Position numbers and translations under genes: made by a program. Of a stretch of DNA of 64,000 nucleotides, positions 24,942 to 33,922 are shown in pieces (position 1 is the stretch's first letter; every line of letters starts with the position of its first letter). The DNA is from JAWLHK01 sp041690355 [NCBI: bacterium] (GTDB taxonomy: Bacteria > J088 > JAWLBW01): assembly GCA_041690355.1 (NCBI GenBank), contig JAWLHK010000024.1, positions 1 through 64,000 on the forward strand, written 5' to 3'. The notes under the pieces are model-generated. The model worked only from the letters and a program-made list of their open reading frames with translations, was not told where the DNA came from and did not search any database.

Positions 24942-25831
24942 GGGTTGCCCCCCTGCTGATTCACGCGGATGCGGCTGCCGTCGGGCATGTTGACCGGGGC
25001 GCCGAGCATGTTGCGCAGCTGCTGCCCGCGCAGGTCCTGCTGCCCCTCGCCGCCGTTCGTATCCTTCGGCGGCTCGACCTCGTTGAGCAGGGTCGGAGCA
25101 AAGAGCGGCATGCGCACGATCTTGCTGAAGAGCAACGGCTTCTTCGGGTTGTCTTCGTCATCGACCCAGAGCGTGACCTCGATGGCGGCCGGCATGACGT
25201 GATTCTGCTGGCGGCTGTCCCAGGTATCGTTCCAGTACTTGTTCTTGGCGTCGAGGAAGCGGAAGTTGAGGCCCCGAATTCCCTCGAGCAGCGGATAGAT
25301 GTCGCCGCCGCCGCCCGGATCGTCATCGAGCGTGAAGTCGTTGCGATACATCAGATCGGTGCGCTCGGCCCTGTAATCGGTTTCGGTAAAGTATCCCACT
25401 TCCATGTGATCACTCTGGCGATCGTCGTCCCCTTCGGCCGCGATGATGTAGTGCGCGACCGTCGTGAAATCGACGCGGTCGCGGGGAAACCCTTCGGAGT
25501 CGCCGTTGATGCCGAGAAAGATCGTGCGGGTGCCCTCGGCCCCTTCGATCTGCCCCGTACCGCCCGCCGTCGCGGTGCCCCCTCGGCCCTGGGCCGCGGT
25601 CGTGTTCTGCACCTGGGTCGCGTCCAGATAGGCCGACTGCAGCTCCATCTCCATGCGCTGCAGGGCGATGCGCGCGGCCTGGTAGCGTTCGGCCTTGCGC
25701 TCGACCCGCTGCTTGGTCTCGACCGACATCACGAAGCTCTCGTACACGAAGGTCAGCACCATCCCCAGCATGAGGAGCGCCACCGCGACCTCGATGAGCG
25801 TGAAGCCGCTAGATGATCTTCTGGGTGACAT
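24938..25831 (-). CDS. gspJ: type II secretion minor pseudopilin GspJ
   Basis: A 297-residue pseudopilin with a 9-residue leader and cleavage/methylation motif G/FTLIEVAVALLML. The globular domain carries the GspJ-type patterns RMEMELQSAYLD (early) and LRGLNFRFLDAKNKYWNDTWD (about 185-205). The C-terminus is extended and rich in Gly/Gln. The gene starts 23 nt inside the end of gspI and overlaps gspK by 4 nt, which argues for tight coupled translation. Confidence 0.88.
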   Translation of the reverse strand: MSPRRSSSGFTLIEVAVALLMLGMVLTFVYESFVMSVETKQRVERKAERYQAARIALQRMEMELQSAYLDATQVQNTTAAQGRGGTATAGGTGQIEGAEGTRTIFLGINGDSEGFPRDRVDFTTVAHYIIAAEGDDDRQSDHMEVGYFTETDYRAERTDLMYRNDFTLDDDPGGGGDIYPLLEGIRGLNFRFLDAKNKYWNDTWDSRQQNHVMPAAIEVTLWVDDEDNPKKPLLFSKIVRMPLFAPTLLNEVEPPKDTNGGEGQQDLRGQQLRNMLGAPVNMPDGSRIRVNQQGGNP

Positions 25832-26285
25832 AGTGCCTGAGCTGATAGGTGCGCCGCTGACTGCCGTCGCGCCACGATACCTCGACGAGAATCGACTTGA
25901 TGGTCATGCCCTGCGGCAGCAGCATGACGATGGGGAGCACGGCCGGATCGACGTCGTCGAGCACGGCCTCGACCTCGTAGTCGGGGTACTCGCGCGTCAA
26001 CTCCTCATTGACCTCGAGCACCTGATCGAACCCCTGGGCGCGCAGGATCATGCGCTCCATCGTGTCTTCGGCGATCATCGAGGCCACCGTGAGCCGGCGG
26101 ATGCGATCGTGCGCCGCCACGCTCTGGCGCTGCAGCGCGAGCAGGGACACGAAGGCGGTCGACAGCAGGGCGACCGAGACCATGACCTCGATGAGCGTGA
26201 ACCCGGCCCGCCGGCGCAGGCGTACGCGGATTTGCGCCGGGCGCTCCTGCGCTTCCCGACGCGGCGATGTCGCGGTACGGTTCAT
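25809..26285 (-). CDS. gspI: type II secretion minor pseudopilin GspI
   Basis: A 158-residue pseudopilin. An unusually long basic leader of about 27 residues precedes the cleavage motif G/FTLIEVMVSVALLST. The remaining 110 residues are the small GspI globular domain (AEDTMERMILRAQGFDQV, YEVEAVLDDVDPAVLP). Starting downstream would shorten the leader, but no better ATG lies before the motif. It lies 2 nt after gspH. Confidence 0.85.
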   Translation of the reverse strand: MNRTATSPRREAQERPAQIRVRLRRRAGFTLIEVMVSVALLSTAFVSLLALQRQSVAAHDRIRRLTVASMIAEDTMERMILRAQGFDQVLEVNEELTREYPDYEVEAVLDDVDPAVLPIVMLLPQGMTIKSILVEVSWRDGSQRRTYQLRHYVTQKII

Positions 26286-26287
26286 GG

Positions 26288-26833
26288 TCAGGCCTTACGC
26301 GTGATCTCGACATGCCCCGGCAGGATTTTCACCGTGCCGGTGACAGGCTGAATGAACAGCGTGAACTTGTTCTTGTTGTGATCTTCGATGTGGATCGTCG
26401 TCGGCTCGACGAAGCCGTGGGGGAAAAAGCGGACCACGACGACGCCGTCGGAGCGCTTGCCGAGCCGCGGGCTCTGCACGTCGGTGATGCGCACCGTGGC
26501 CGGGAAGCTGCTGCGCTCCTTGACGAACGTATCCTGGACCTTCACGTTCTCGACGGTGGCCCCGTCGACCTGCGGCGTCTCGACCCAGTACTCGCCCTTC
26601 TCGATGTCGATGTTGAGAAGAAAGGCTTTCTTGCGGAAGACCGACTCGTTGTAGAGATAGCGCACCGTCCCCTGAAAGCGGCGCATCGCTCCCTTGGCCC
26701 GCACCTCTCCCAGATCCATGAGGCGCGGCGTAACGATGGCGACGGAGATGCTCAGGATGAGCACCACCATCGTCAGCTCGATAAGGGTGAACCCCTTATT
26801 CTTTTTCAGAAGACCAGTTCGTGATATCCGCAT
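26288..26833 (-). CDS. gspH: type II secretion minor pseudopilin GspH
   Basis: A 181-residue pseudopilin. The ATG at 26833 gives a leader MRISRTGLLKKNKG before FTLIELTMVVLIL; a longer GTG start at 26857 would only add residues to the leader. The start lies 38 nt inside gspG, in another frame. The globular part contains a beta-rich region with KKAFLLNIDIEKGEYWVET and the GspH-type SPRLGKRSDGVVVVRFFPHG. Confidence 0.85.
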   Translation of the reverse strand: MRISRTGLLKKNKGFTLIELTMVVLILSISVAIVTPRLMDLGEVRAKGAMRRFQGTVRYLYNESVFRKKAFLLNIDIEKGEYWVETPQVDGATVENVKVQDTFVKERSSFPATVRITDVQSPRLGKRSDGVVVVRFFPHGFVEPTTIHIEDHNKNKFTLFIQPVTGTVKILPGHVEITRKA

Positions 26834-27224
26834 TCTTGGCCGTGCCGCCCGGTTCACCGTCGGCGCCGTAGCTGATCACGTCGAACTCGCCGTGCGAGCC
26901 GGGCGACAGGTACACATAAGGCTTGTTCCACGGATCCTGCTTCATGCCCCCCTTGATGTAGGGGCCCGAGCCGTCCTGGCCCGCCTCGGTCAGCGCCTTC
27001 AGACCCATCTGGGTCGTCGGATACGTGCCATGATCGAGTTTGTACAGCTCGAGCGCGCTTTCAATCGCCTTGATGTCGGCCTTCGCCTTGACGCGCTTGG
27101 CCTTGTCGGCGTTGTCGAGCAGGTTGACGGTCACCAGGGTGGCCAGCAGCCCCATGATGACGACGACGACCATGATCTCGATCAGGGTGAACCCGCGTTG
27201 ATCCCGCTTTTTTTCCGCACTCAT
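26796..27224 (-). CDS. gspG: type II secretion major pseudopilin GspG
   Basis: The major subunit of the pseudopilus. The ATG at 27224 gives a 142-residue product with a short leader MSAEKKRDQRG cut before FTLIEIMVVVVIMGLLATLV, the Gly/Phe cleavage site and Glu5. The GspG features YKLDHGTYPTT, GLKALTE and the calcium-loop region ending DPWNKPYVYLSPG...FDVISYGADGEPGG are intact. The long open frame upstream is not coding. The 65-bp gap from gspF holds a GC-rich inverted repeat followed by AATTTTT on the minus strand, which may set the expression of this abundant subunit. Confidence 0.95.
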   Translation of the reverse strand: MSAEKKRDQRGFTLIEIMVVVVIMGLLATLVTVNLLDNADKAKRVKAKADIKAIESALELYKLDHGTYPTTQMGLKALTEAGQDGSGPYIKGGMKQDPWNKPYVYLSPGSHGEFDVISYGADGEPGGTAKNADITNWSSEKE

Positions 27225-27289
27225 GTCAACTCCCGAAAAATTGGGTCTGGCAGGCCGGCCGCCTTCCGGCGATCCGCCTGCGGTAAACG

Positions 27290-28531
27290 TCATCCGCCCA
27301 CCAGCTGGTTCATCTGGAACAGCGGCAGCAGAATGGAAATCATGATGAAAAAGACGATGCCGGCCATGACGATGATCATCACAGGCTCGAGCATGGCGGT
27401 CAGGCCGGTGATAACCGACTCGACTTCGTTGTCGTAGGCCTCGGCGACCTTGAGCAGCATGCCCTCGAGTTCGCCGGACTTTTCGCCGATCGCCACCATG
27501 TGGATGACGATGGGGGGAAACACGCCGCTGCGCTTGAGCGGCTCGGCGATCGAGGCACCTTCGGAGATGCTCTCGCGCGCCTGCGTGATGGCGTCTTCGA
27601 TGATCCGGTTGCCGACGATGTTGCGCACGATGTCGAGGCTCATGAGCACGTTGACGCCGCTCGCCAGCAGCGTCGACAGCGTGCGCGTGAAGCGGCTGAT
27701 GGCGACCATGCGCACGAGCCGGCCGAACAGCGGCGCTCGCAGCGAGAAGGCATCGAACCGGTGGCGTCCCTTTTCGGTCGACACCCAGCGCCTGAATCCC
27801 CAGACAGAAAACCCCATCATCCCCAGCACGCCCCACCAGTAGTTGCTCACGAAGCTAGACACCTGGATGAGAATCTCGGTGTAGATCGGCAACGCCTGGT
27901 TGGTCTCTTCGAAAATCGACGTAATCTTGGGGATGACGAAGACGAAGAGCACGCCGATGACCCCCATCATGAGAAACATCATGATGACCGGATAGGTCAT
28001 GGCGGCCGCGATCTTGTTGCGCAGCTTCACCTGGCTCTCGGTGTAGTCGGCGAGCCGCTGCAGCACGATTTCGAGCGTGCCCGAGCTTTCGCCGGCGCGA
28101 ATCATGTTCACGTACAGATCCGAGAACACGCGCGAAGACTGGCGCAGGGCGTCGGCCAGGCTCGCCCCCTCGTTGACCCGGTCCTTGACGTTAGACACGA
28201 TGCGCTTGAGACGCATGTTGTCGATCTGTTCGATGAGCGCGTTCAGACTCTCCATGAGCGGGAGCCCGGCGCCGAGCAGCGTCGAGAGCTGGCGGGTCAT
28301 GACGGCGATGTCGCCGGGGGCCACGCGCGTGAAGGCGTTGCGCAGGTCGACCTGACCCAGCGAGAACGAGCGTCCTTCCTTGACGGCTTCGCTGTGCCCC
28401 TCGATCACGTCGGTGGCAAACAGCCCCTGCTTGCGCAGCTTCGCCCGGGCCGCCTTCAGATTTTCGGCGTCGATGACCCCCTTCAGGCTCTTGCCCGCCG
28501 GGGTCATGGCGCGGTATTCGAAAAGCGGCAC
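27290..28531 (-). CDS. gspF: type II secretion inner-membrane platform protein GspF
   Basis: A 413-residue polytopic inner-membrane protein. It has two repeated GspF domains (about 75-195 and 280-400) with about three membrane segments: VIMMFLMMGVIGVLFVFVIP, YWWGVLGMMGFSVWGF and VMIIVMAGIVFFIMISILLP. The N-terminus MPLFEYRAMTPAGK and the repeats ALRQSSRVFSDLYVNMIRAGE and EPLKRSGVFPPIVIHMVAIGE are typical. It lies 3 nt after gspE. Confidence 0.95.
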   Translation of the reverse strand: MPLFEYRAMTPAGKSLKGVIDAENLKAARAKLRKQGLFATDVIEGHSEAVKEGRSFSLGQVDLRNAFTRVAPGDIAVMTRQLSTLLGAGLPLMESLNALIEQIDNMRLKRIVSNVKDRVNEGASLADALRQSSRVFSDLYVNMIRAGESSGTLEIVLQRLADYTESQVKLRNKIAAAMTYPVIMMFLMMGVIGVLFVFVIPKITSIFEETNQALPIYTEILIQVSSFVSNYWWGVLGMMGFSVWGFRRWVSTEKGRHRFDAFSLRAPLFGRLVRMVAISRFTRTLSTLLASGVNVLMSLDIVRNIVGNRIIEDAITQARESISEGASIAEPLKRSGVFPPIVIHMVAIGEKSGELEGMLLKVAEAYDNEVESVITGLTAMLEPVMIIVMAGIVFFIMISILLPLFQMNQLVGG

Positions 28532-28534
28532 CGG

Positions 28535-30283
28535 TTACTCCACCGTATCTTCCTGGGTGACGCGAAGAACTTCTTCGATCGTCGTCATCCCGGCAATGAC
28601 CTTGTCTGCGCCGTCGTCGCGCAGCGAGCGCATGCCGTCGGCGGCGGCCTGCCGCTTGATCGTGTTCGAATCGACGTTCTTCAGCACGAGCTGGCGAATC
28701 TTGTCGGTCATGATCATCATTTCGTAGATGCCGCTGCGGCCCTTGTATCCCGAGCTGAGGCACTGGTCGCAGCCCTTCCCGCGATAGACGACGTTGTCTT
28801 TCAGCTGCTCGGGCTTGAGGCCGACCTCGGCCAGCTCCTCGCGCGTCGGCGTGTAGGCTTCCTTGCAGTTCGCGCAGATCGTGCGCACGAGGCGCTGGGC
28901 CATGACGGCGACGAGCGAACTCGAGACCAGAAACGGCTCGACGCCCATGTCGGTCAGACGGGTGATGGCGCCGGCGCTGTCGTTGGTGTGCAGCGTAGAG
29001 AACACGAGGTGACCGGTGAGCGACGCCTGAATGGCGATCTCGGCCGTCTCCAGGTCGCGCATTTCGCCGATGAGCACGACGTCGGGATCCTGACGCAGGA
29101 TGGAACGGAGCGCCGAGGCGAAGGTCAGCTCGATCTTCGGGTTGACCTGAATCTGGCTGATCCCGCGCAGCTGATATTCCACCGGATCTTCGACGGTGAT
29201 GATGTTGATGTCTTCGCTGTTGATCGTGGCGAGACAGCCGTAGAGCGTCGTCGTCTTGCCCGAACCGGTCGGGCCCGTGACCAGAAAGATGCCGTGGGGC
29301 AGATTGATGATCTTGCGGATGCGCGACAGGTTGTCCTGCGAAATCCCGATGCGGTCGAGCTCCATGAGCACGGCCGAACGATCGAGCAGACGCATGACGA
29401 CGCGTTCGCCGAAGCTGGTCGGCAGTGTCGAAACGCGGATGTCGATGTCCTTGCCGGCGATCTTCGTACGGATACGGCCGTCCTGCGGCAGGCGCTTCTC
29501 GGCGATGTTCAGCCCGGACATGATCTTCACGCGGCTGATGATCGAGCTCTGAAACCGCTTGGGCGGCCGCAGCACGTTGCGCAGAATGCCGTCGACGCGA
29601 AAGCGGACGGCGATATCCTTTTCGCCCGGCTCGATGTGAATGTCGCTGGCCCGGTCCTTGACGGCCTGAAAAATCAGCGAGTTGATGAGCTTGATGATCG
29701 GGGCTTCGTCGGTGGCGTCGAGCAGATCTTCGACGTCTTCGGCTTCGAGATCGTGGGCGACGCTGTCGAGCCCCTCTTCTTCGAGCCCGCCGACCAGGTC
29801 AGCCGTATCCTTGCGCTCGTAGACGGCGTTGATGATGGCGACGATCTTCTCCGAAGCCGCGACGCCGACGCGCACCGGGCGCCCCAGCAGGGCGGCGACG
29901 TCGTCGACGGCGGTGAGATCGAAGGGATCGCTGACGAGCACTTCGACTTCGTCGTCGACTTCGGCGATGGGGACGATTTCGTAGCGGCGCGCGAAGTTGA
30001 TGGGAATGTCGCGCACGAGCTCGGGAACGGCGATCTTCTCGTTCACGTCGCCGCGCCAGGGGATGTCGGCCTGCAGGGCCAGGGCGCGCGACAGCTCGTC
30101 TCCCGTGACCGCCTTCATGCGCACCAGAACTTCGCCGAGACGTCCGCCTTTTTCCTGCTGCTGCTCGAGCGCCTCGTCGAGCTGCTGCTCGGTGAGTCGG
30201 GTCGTGGCGCGCAGAATCTCGCCGACACGCTTGGTCGCAAGCATGCTCGTATCGATGGACGACGCTACCTGTCCGGCTTCCAT
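28535..30283 (-). CDS. gspE: type II secretion ATPase GspE
   Basis: The 582-residue hexameric ATPase that powers the secretion machine. An N-terminal N1E/PilB-type domain (about 15-150) precedes the RecA-like core with Walker A GPTGSGKTT, the Asp box near GEMRDLETAEIA and a His box. A zinc module (CANCKEAYTP ... CDQCLSSGY) has two CxxC pairs. The start is placed at the ATG preceded by AGGAAGGACAGGG; a longer frame upstream adds a Cys-rich stretch without homology. A 108-nt gap separates it from gspD. Confidence 0.95.
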   Translation of the reverse strand: MEAGQVASSIDTSMLATKRVGEILRATTRLTEQQLDEALEQQQEKGGRLGEVLVRMKAVTGDELSRALALQADIPWRGDVNEKIAVPELVRDIPINFARRYEIVPIAEVDDEVEVLVSDPFDLTAVDDVAALLGRPVRVGVAASEKIVAIINAVYERKDTADLVGGLEEEGLDSVAHDLEAEDVEDLLDATDEAPIIKLINSLIFQAVKDRASDIHIEPGEKDIAVRFRVDGILRNVLRPPKRFQSSIISRVKIMSGLNIAEKRLPQDGRIRTKIAGKDIDIRVSTLPTSFGERVVMRLLDRSAVLMELDRIGISQDNLSRIRKIINLPHGIFLVTGPTGSGKTTTLYGCLATINSEDINIITVEDPVEYQLRGISQIQVNPKIELTFASALRSILRQDPDVVLIGEMRDLETAEIAIQASLTGHLVFSTLHTNDSAGAITRLTDMGVEPFLVSSSLVAVMAQRLVRTICANCKEAYTPTREELAEVGLKPEQLKDNVVYRGKGCDQCLSSGYKGRSGIYEMMIMTDKIRQLVLKNVDSNTIKRQAAADGMRSLRDDGADKVIAGMTTIEEVLRVTQEDTVE

Positions 30284-30391
30284 TCCCTGTCCTTCCTCTT
30301 CATCCCGCCGGCAGCAAGGCCGGTCATTCCCATTCTTCGCCAAATCGCCCTGCCTGAGCAGGGGAGTTCGGGCGCGCTTGATCTCTACATC

Positions 30392-32776
30392 TTAACGAGC
30401 CGGAGCTCCGTTCGCAGGCTCCGGCGCGGTCCCCGGCGTCGGGGCCGTGGCGGGCGGCGCCGACTCGGGGAGAAAGGCGTCGCCGGTTTCGGGCGCCGCC
30501 GGCTCGTTATCAGCCTCGTCGACTACGGCAGGCTGCGGCCCCCCGTCTGCAGGCGTGGCAGGCGCGGGCGTTTCGCGCGCCGGCGGGGCCGTCTCGACCG
30601 GGCCGGGGCGCGCCGCGGGGGCGATGGCGGCCGGGCCCTGACGATCCGCCCCGCCAGCTGCCGACGGCGCCGTGTCCTGCACGGCCGCCGGGCGGGCCGA
30701 CCGTTCGCGCGGCTCGCTTTCGAACAGCACCTCGTCCTGGATCCCATCGTCGCCGACGATGGGCCCGTACGTGCGCCGGAAGGTGTACTCGTCGTTCAGG
30801 GGGGCCACGTAAGCGTCTTCGCGGAAGCGGTGGAAGAATTCTTCGCGCTTGTCGGAGTACCGCTGCATTTCTTCGCGCGTCGTCACGACATAGGGGGTCA
30901 GAAAAATCAGCAGATTCGTCTTGCGGCTCGTGTTGTTCGAGGCGCGAAAGAACCAGCCGAGCACCGGAATGTCGCCCAGCACCGGTATCTTGCCCTCGCT
31001 GCGGCTCAGCTCGTCGGACATCAGGCCGCCGATGACGACCGTCTGCCGATCCTTGACCACGACCGTCGTCTTCGCGCTGCGCTTGCGGGTGATGAGCCCC
31101 TGCTGGTTGACGTTGAGGCCGGCGGGCGCCGAGGCCTGAACGCTCGAAATCTCCTGCTCGAGCTTCAGCTTGACCTTGCCGCCGGCATTGATCTGCGGCG
31201 TGATCTTGAGCGTGATGCCCACATCCTGACGCTCGATCGACGTGAGCACGTTGCCGCCGGTCGTGGCCGTCTGCCCCGTAATGAACGGAACGTTCTGGCC
31301 GACGACGATTTCGGCGTCTTCGTTGTCGCTCGTCAGGATGTTCGGGGTCGACAGGATGTTGACGGTGTCGTCGGTCTGCAGGGCGCGCAGCAGGGCGCCG
31401 AGGCCGAAAATCTGCACGCCGTTGAAGTCGATGGGCTTGGCCAGCGCGCCGAGAAACAGTCCCGAAAACGAGGGGACGCCCGTGGTGCCCACCGACAGCG
31501 TGTTCAGGCCGCCGAGGGCCTGGCCGCCGAAGGCGACGCCGTCGCCGCCGTTGATCTCGGTGCCCGAGTGCCAGGCCAGGCCGAGCTCGCGCACCTTGTC
31601 GACGCTCACTTCCATGATCACGGCCTCGACGTAGACCTGGCTGCGCGGAATGTCGAGTTTGCGGATAATCTCGCGCAGCCGGTTGTAGTCGCCGGGAGAA
31701 CTGATGATGATGAGCGAATTCGTGCGCTTGTCGGGGGTGATCTTGATTCCCCCCTCGAACTCGGCGACCGCCGGTGCGGCCGCAGCCCCCTGCTGTCCGG
31801 GCTGTCCGGCGGGCGGGCGCCGGGCGGCGGCCCCTCCGGCCCCCTGCTGGGCAAAACCGGCCAGGGTCGACGACAGTTCCTCGGCGTTGGCGTAGGAAAG
31901 GTAGTAGACGTGAATCGTGCCGCCCGCCGTCTCGGGCTTCACGTCGAGCTTGGCGAGCAGCGCCTTGACGTCGGCCAGCTCCGACGACGAGGCGATGACG
32001 ATGACCGAATTGAGCGCGTCGATGGGAATGACCCGCACCTGCGAACCCGAGGCGACGGCCGCGCCCCCTGTCGCCCTGCGCCGGGCCACGCGCGGGCTCG
32101 CCTGCCCCGGCGCCGTCGCGCCCGCCTGGGCGGCAAAGACGTCCTGCACGATGCGCGCGGCTTCCTGCGCCGAGATATTCTCGAGTTTGAGCATCTCCAT
32201 GGCCTGCTCGCTTCCCTCGACATCAATCGATTCGAGCAGCTCGAGCATGCGGTTGATCTGCAGGGCCGTGTCGCCGATGATCAGCAGGTTCGTCGGCGGG
32301 TAGGCCACGACCGTGCCGTACGAACTCGAAAACTGCTTGAGCAGATTGGAGACTTCGTTCGCGTCGACGTAGCTGAGCTGCACGATGCGGGTGACGAACT
32401 GTTCGCGCGCCGCCAGGGCACCCTTTCCCGAAGAAATGTCGGTCGGGTTCTTGATCGCGTTCTGCAGGGGTACGACCTTGTAAATCGGGCCGGTCTGCAC
32501 GATGGTAAGGTTGCGGAACTCGAGGGCGGCGAGAAAGACGCGGTAGGCCTCTTCGATCGACAGCGGCGTGGGGCTGATGATCGTCACCTTGCCCCGCACC
32601 CGCTCGTCGATCATGAAGTTGCGGCCCGTCAGCTTCGAAATCGTCTTGACCAGCTCTTCGATATCGACGTCCTTGAAATCCATGGTCACGCGCGTAGTAC
32701 GCTGCGCGGCCGCGGGACGTGCGTGTCCGAGCGGGACGAACAAAGCGACAAGCAGAAGGGGGAGCCAGACCCTCAT
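30392..32776 (-). CDS. gspD: type II secretion outer-membrane secretin GspD
   Basis: A 794-residue outer-membrane secretin. A signal peptide (MRVWLPLLLVALFVPLGHARPAAA) is followed by N0 (RVTMDFKDVDIEELVKTISKL), N1-N3 domains up to about 330, and the secretin core with VPFITGQTATTGG, VGITLKITPQINAG and DRQTVVIGGLMSDE. The C-terminal 110 residues after GDDGIQDEVLF are Pro/Ala/Glu-rich and of low complexity, longer than the usual pilotin-binding S domain. The N2/N3 linker is Gln/Gly-rich (about 310-330). It lies 25 nt after gspC. Confidence 0.95.
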   Translation of the reverse strand: MRVWLPLLLVALFVPLGHARPAAAQRTTRVTMDFKDVDIEELVKTISKLTGRNFMIDERVRGKVTIISPTPLSIEEAYRVFLAALEFRNLTIVQTGPIYKVVPLQNAIKNPTDISSGKGALAAREQFVTRIVQLSYVDANEVSNLLKQFSSSYGTVVAYPPTNLLIIGDTALQINRMLELLESIDVEGSEQAMEMLKLENISAQEAARIVQDVFAAQAGATAPGQASPRVARRRATGGAAVASGSQVRVIPIDALNSVIVIASSSELADVKALLAKLDVKPETAGGTIHVYYLSYANAEELSSTLAGFAQQGAGGAAARRPPAGQPGQQGAAAAPAVAEFEGGIKITPDKRTNSLIIISSPGDYNRLREIIRKLDIPRSQVYVEAVIMEVSVDKVRELGLAWHSGTEINGGDGVAFGGQALGGLNTLSVGTTGVPSFSGLFLGALAKPIDFNGVQIFGLGALLRALQTDDTVNILSTPNILTSDNEDAEIVVGQNVPFITGQTATTGGNVLTSIERQDVGITLKITPQINAGGKVKLKLEQEISSVQASAPAGLNVNQQGLITRKRSAKTTVVVKDRQTVVIGGLMSDELSRSEGKIPVLGDIPVLGWFFRASNNTSRKTNLLIFLTPYVVTTREEMQRYSDKREEFFHRFREDAYVAPLNDEYTFRRTYGPIVGDDGIQDEVLFESEPRERSARPAAVQDTAPSAAGGADRQGPAAIAPAARPGPVETAPPARETPAPATPADGGPQPAVVDEADNEPAAPETGDAFLPESAPPATAPTPGTAPEPANGAPAR

Positions 32777-32801
32777 CAGAATCTCCAGTGCGGCGCCGAA
32801 G

Positions 32802-33734
32802 CTACCGCAGGTTGTAGTTAAACGTCATCGGCTGATCATTACGCGAGATGTTGATCGTGAAGTTCTTCTCCGTCTTCAGACTCTGAAACAACTGCAGAGC
32901 CTTTTCAGGAGAATCGATCGCCACGCCGTTGATGCTCTGGATGACGTCGCCGTTCTGCATCCCGATAGACATGTAAACGCTGTCGGGCTTGATGGCGAAA
33001 ATCTTGTAGCCGTCGATCTGGCCGTTCTTGAAGTTCGGCACGACCCGGGCCTGCGTGAGCAGCGGCCCCAGGTTCGACATCGACTTCTCGAACTCTTCTT
33101 TGGGAATTTCAAACTGCCCCGGCGCGACTTCCTGCACCGGAAAACCGGCGCCCGCGTCGCCCGTCGGCTGCAGCGTGACCGGTTCGGGCTCGGCCGGTCC
33201 CCGCGCGGGGCGCGAGGGCCGATTGGGAATCTCGCGCTCGTCGTAGAGGGTCAGAATCTCTTTGCGTCCGTTGTTGAGGATCGTTACCGAACCCCGGTTG
33301 ATCTCGAGCACCTCGGCCTGACCGCCGATCAGCTCGCCGATCTTGACGACCTCGGTCTTGCCCGAAACCTGCACGACGCAGTAGCTGAGGCGCGGCGGGC
33401 CGGCAATCGTCCCCAGCAGCGTCGCCTGAATCGTCGCCTTAACGGGCTCGCCGTCGGGAATGCCCGACTCGGGCGGCGGAGCGACGTCTTCAACCTTTGC
33501 GTTGAGCAGATTACGGTCGAGAATCACGCTGTAATCCGCCAGGGTCGCCGGCCGGGCCTTCTCGGCCGGCTGGGCCGCAACCGCCGGCTTTGCCTCGGGC
33601 ATCGGCACGAAGCGGTCGATGGCCTCGCGCACGAGAAACCCCGCCAGCACGTACGCGATGGCGATGATCAACGCGCCGTTGGCCGCCCAGTAGAACCGGC
33701 GATACTGTTCGAGAACCCGATCGAAATCCACCAT
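32802..33734 (-). CDS. gspC: type II secretion linker protein GspC with PDZ domain
   Basis: A 310-residue bitopic inner-membrane protein that links GspD to the platform. It has a cytosolic N-terminus, one membrane helix (ALIIAIAYVLAGFLV, about 20-38), a Pro-rich linker, the homology-region beta domain with DYSVILDRNLLNAKVED and TILNNGRKEILTLYD, and a C-terminal PDZ-like domain (YKIFAIKPDSVYMSIGMQNGDVIQSINGV, about 235-265). It begins the gsp operon. Confidence 0.9.
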   Translation of the reverse strand: MVDFDRVLEQYRRFYWAANGALIIAIAYVLAGFLVREAIDRFVPMPEAKPAVAAQPAEKARPATLADYSVILDRNLLNAKVEDVAPPPESGIPDGEPVKATIQATLLGTIAGPPRLSYCVVQVSGKTEVVKIGELIGGQAEVLEINRGSVTILNNGRKEILTLYDEREIPNRPSRPARGPAEPEPVTLQPTGDAGAGFPVQEVAPGQFEIPKEEFEKSMSNLGPLLTQARVVPNFKNGQIDGYKIFAIKPDSVYMSIGMQNGDVIQSINGVAIDSPEKALQLFQSLKTEKNFTINISRNDQPMTFNYNLR

Positions 33735-33813
33735 AACCGTTACTCATCCCCCCCGCAGCGATGACAGACGACCCCCTTGAGGCCGTGCATCCGCGCACGC
33801 CATAAAGCCAGTC

Positions 33814-33843
33814 ATTCTAACACCCTGCCCTTCCCTGCATCAA
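33814..33843 (-). promoter_or_regulatory. promoter of the gsp operon
   Basis: Minus strand TTGATG (33838-33843), 18-bp spacer, TAGAAT (33814-33819), about 80 bp upstream of the gspC start. Confidence 0.5.
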
Positions 33844-33922
33844 GAAATACGCTCGTTGTTCCCGACAGTTACCCCTCCTGTATGCCTCCGGGGGGTCGAG
33901 GCTCGGTACCCGGGCGCCACCG

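Noticed and set aside
27500-32821. 1773-residue plus-strand open frame opposite gspC-F
   Set aside because: It is antisense to clear gsp genes, is made of Arg/His/Asp-rich sequence with no domain, and arises from the GC-rich third positions of the real genes.
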